A DNA stretch of 64,000 nt from Microvirga lupini (GTDB lineage Bacteria > Pseudomonadota > Alphaproteobacteria > Rhizobiales > Beijerinckiaceae): positions 124,001 to 188,000 of the forward strand of contig NZ_JACHWB010000001.1 in the NCBI RefSeq assembly GCF_014191055.1, read 5' to 3'. The position numbers and the translations under genes are program-made. Within the stretch, counting starts at the first letter, position 1, and each line of letters opens with the position of its first letter. Below, piece by piece: positions 63,235 to 64,000 of this stretch. Below the pieces are notes generated by a model. That model saw only the letters and a program-made list of their open reading frames with translations. It was not told the DNA's origin and made no database searches.

Positions 63235-63513
63235 ATGGCTCTTTCCGATCTCTTTGCCCGCTTCAGCCCGTCCAAGCGCAAGGCCGAGCAAGCTGAAAAG
63301 GCCCGCCAGGAACTCGTGGCCAATGCCGAGAAGGCTCTGCGCATGAAGCAGGAGGCCGGTCCCCAGGCCAACATCCCCGAGCACCAGACCTCCCATGAGG
63401 GCATGCACCAGGATCCTCATCAGGTGGAGATCGACGCCTCCCGCGGCCGGGAAGCCGGGTTCACGCCTCAGTTGAAGCGCTCCAAGGTCGCCCGCTCGGG
63501 GGATGCTTCGTAA
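63235..63513 (+). CDS. Small hydrophilic protein, 92 aa
   Basis: AAGGAG is 11 bases upstream of the ATG. It begins with an amphipathic FARFSPSKRKAEQAEKARQELVANAEKAL helix and then a His/Pro-rich middle (PEHQTSHEGMHQDPHQVEID) and a basic end. No known family. It shares an operon with the preceding small gene and ends before a strong terminator. Confidence 0.6.
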   Translation: MALSDLFARFSPSKRKAEQAEKARQELVANAEKALRMKQEAGPQANIPEHQTSHEGMHQDPHQVEIDASRGREAGFTPQLKRSKVARSGDAS

Positions 63514-63540
63514 GCAAAGTTTCGAATGCTCGAAAACAAC

Positions 63541-63568
63541 AAAGCCCCGCCGAACGGCGGGGCTTTTT
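63541..63568. terminator. Terminator between small hydrophilic genes and crp-type gene
   Basis: AAAGCCCCGCC, loop GAAC, GGCGGGGCTTT and then TT: strong hairpin with U-tract on the plus strand, also usable by the convergent regulator. Confidence 0.88.
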
Positions 63569-64000
63569 CATGAGCATTGTCGTCGAAGGATCTCAGAGTG
63601 TCCTCCCGCAGCAGGCAGCACCGTTCGATCCCGCCCATAGGTGTTCGGCAGAAGCTGCTCGAACTTCTGTCGGATGACCTGGTAGCACTCGCAGGAGGCG
63701 GCCTCGAGACCCTGGCGATCCGTGACCGTGATCATGCCTCTGCCCTGGCGGATCAGCCCCTTGTCCTGAAGGACCCGGGCCACATCGCTGACCGTCGAGC
63801 GCTGGACCCCGAGCATTTCCGCCAGGAATTCCTGGGTGAGGGGCAGTTCGGGCTGGCCTGCCCGGTCCTGGCTCATGAGGATCCAGCGGCAGCAGCGGGC
63901 CTCCACGCTGTGAACGGCATTGCAGGCCACAGTCTGGAGCGTTTCCGCCATCAGCGCCTCGGTAAAGCGCATGACGAGGTGCTGGATGGCCGGGCGAGCC
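63568..64000 (-). CDS. Crp/Fnr-family transcription regulator, N-terminus cut by window edge
   Basis: The C-terminal winged helix of a Crp/Fnr regulator is visible: a dimerisation helix (QHLVMRFTEALMAETLQTVACNAVHSVEARCCRWILMSQDRAG) and HTH (LTQEFLAEMLGVQRSTVSDVARVLQDKGLI). The frame stays open to 64000, so the cyclic-nucleotide-like sensor domain is off the right edge; the visible part resembles small Crp-type regulators of Methylobacteriaceae. An internal ATG at 63972 is not the true start. A C-terminal Cys pair (CECY) is notable. Confidence 0.85.
   Translation of the reverse strand, partial: ARPAIQHLVMRFTEALMAETLQTVACNAVHSVEARCCRWILMSQDRAGQPELPLTQEFLAEMLGVQRSTVSDVARVLQDKGLIRQGRGMITVTDRQGLEAASCECYQVIRQKFEQLLPNTYGRDRTVLPAAGGHSEILRRQCS

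Overview
The window looks like chromosome of a high-GC alphaproteobacterium of the order Hyphomicrobiales (Rhizobiales), most likely Methylobacteriaceae (a Microvirga- or Methylobacterium-like organism). This is inferred from gene content and order (aroK-aroB-CorC, chorismate mutase-hisC-tyrC, metX-metW, ftsE-ftsX), from alphaproteobacterial regulatory motifs (LexA GTTC-N7-GTTC, CtrA TTAA-N7-TTAA, EcfG GGAAC-N16/17-CGTT) and from several families of intergenic palindromes. No rRNA, tRNA, CRISPR array, insertion sequence or phage gene was recognised. Most junctions inside operons are 4-bp ATGA overlaps.

Region 1 (1-10.0 kb, minus strand) is an isoprenoid operon. It reads, in transcription order: a CrtN-like desaturase, a methyltransferase, a CrtP-like oxidase, a PlsC-type acyltransferase, a CrtQ-like glycosyltransferase, one ORF in which HpnC and HpnD are fused, HpnE, and IspH (cut by the window edge). 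HpnC/D/E make squalene from farnesyl diphosphate, and the other enzymes resemble the staphyloxanthin tailoring set, so the cluster probably encodes a squalene-derived C30 carotenoid that is oxidised, glycosylated and acylated. Region 2 (10.3-12 kb) holds an RlpA lipoprotein and small conserved genes. Region 3 (12-19.7 kb) is a glycan locus: a glycosyltransferase, UDP-galactopyranose mutase, an unusual GH1-RmlD fusion whose N-terminus is encoded by a palindromic repeat, and a GH2 glycosidase.

Region 4 (20-28.3 kb) has envelope and osmotic genes: a small membrane protein, a large MscS channel, a CAP lipoprotein, two ABC exporters (one like the cyclic glucan exporter NdvA) and an epoxide-hydrolase-like enzyme. 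Region 5 (28.3-38.4 kb) is housekeeping: CorC-like protein, aroB, aroK, xerD, metW, metX, then chorismate mutase, hisC and tyrC. Region 6 (38.6-46.9 kb) carries a DUF2125 protein, ChaC, a putative SOS gene, plsC, ydcF, ftsX, ftsE, hpt, tspO and a Cys/Met-metabolism PLP enzyme. Region 7 (47-63.5 kb) carries cpdB, a CtrA-box-preceded exported protein, BrkB, a DMT transporter, an orphan TRAP binding protein, several small hydrophilic proteins, DUF4142, a GH1-like enzyme, a DegS-like protease, a short HPF, ClpB and a Crp-type regulator cut by the right edge.

Three regulatory layers stand out. EcfG-like general-stress promoters precede many small genes, mostly between 50 and 63 kb. Two LexA boxes sit on plausible sigma-70 promoters, one in front of an unannotated 33-codon ORF and one on the start codon of an unknown 144-aa gene. 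A CtrA box precedes an exported protein. At least four families of palindromic repeats (A-D in the feature list) fill the gaps between genes.
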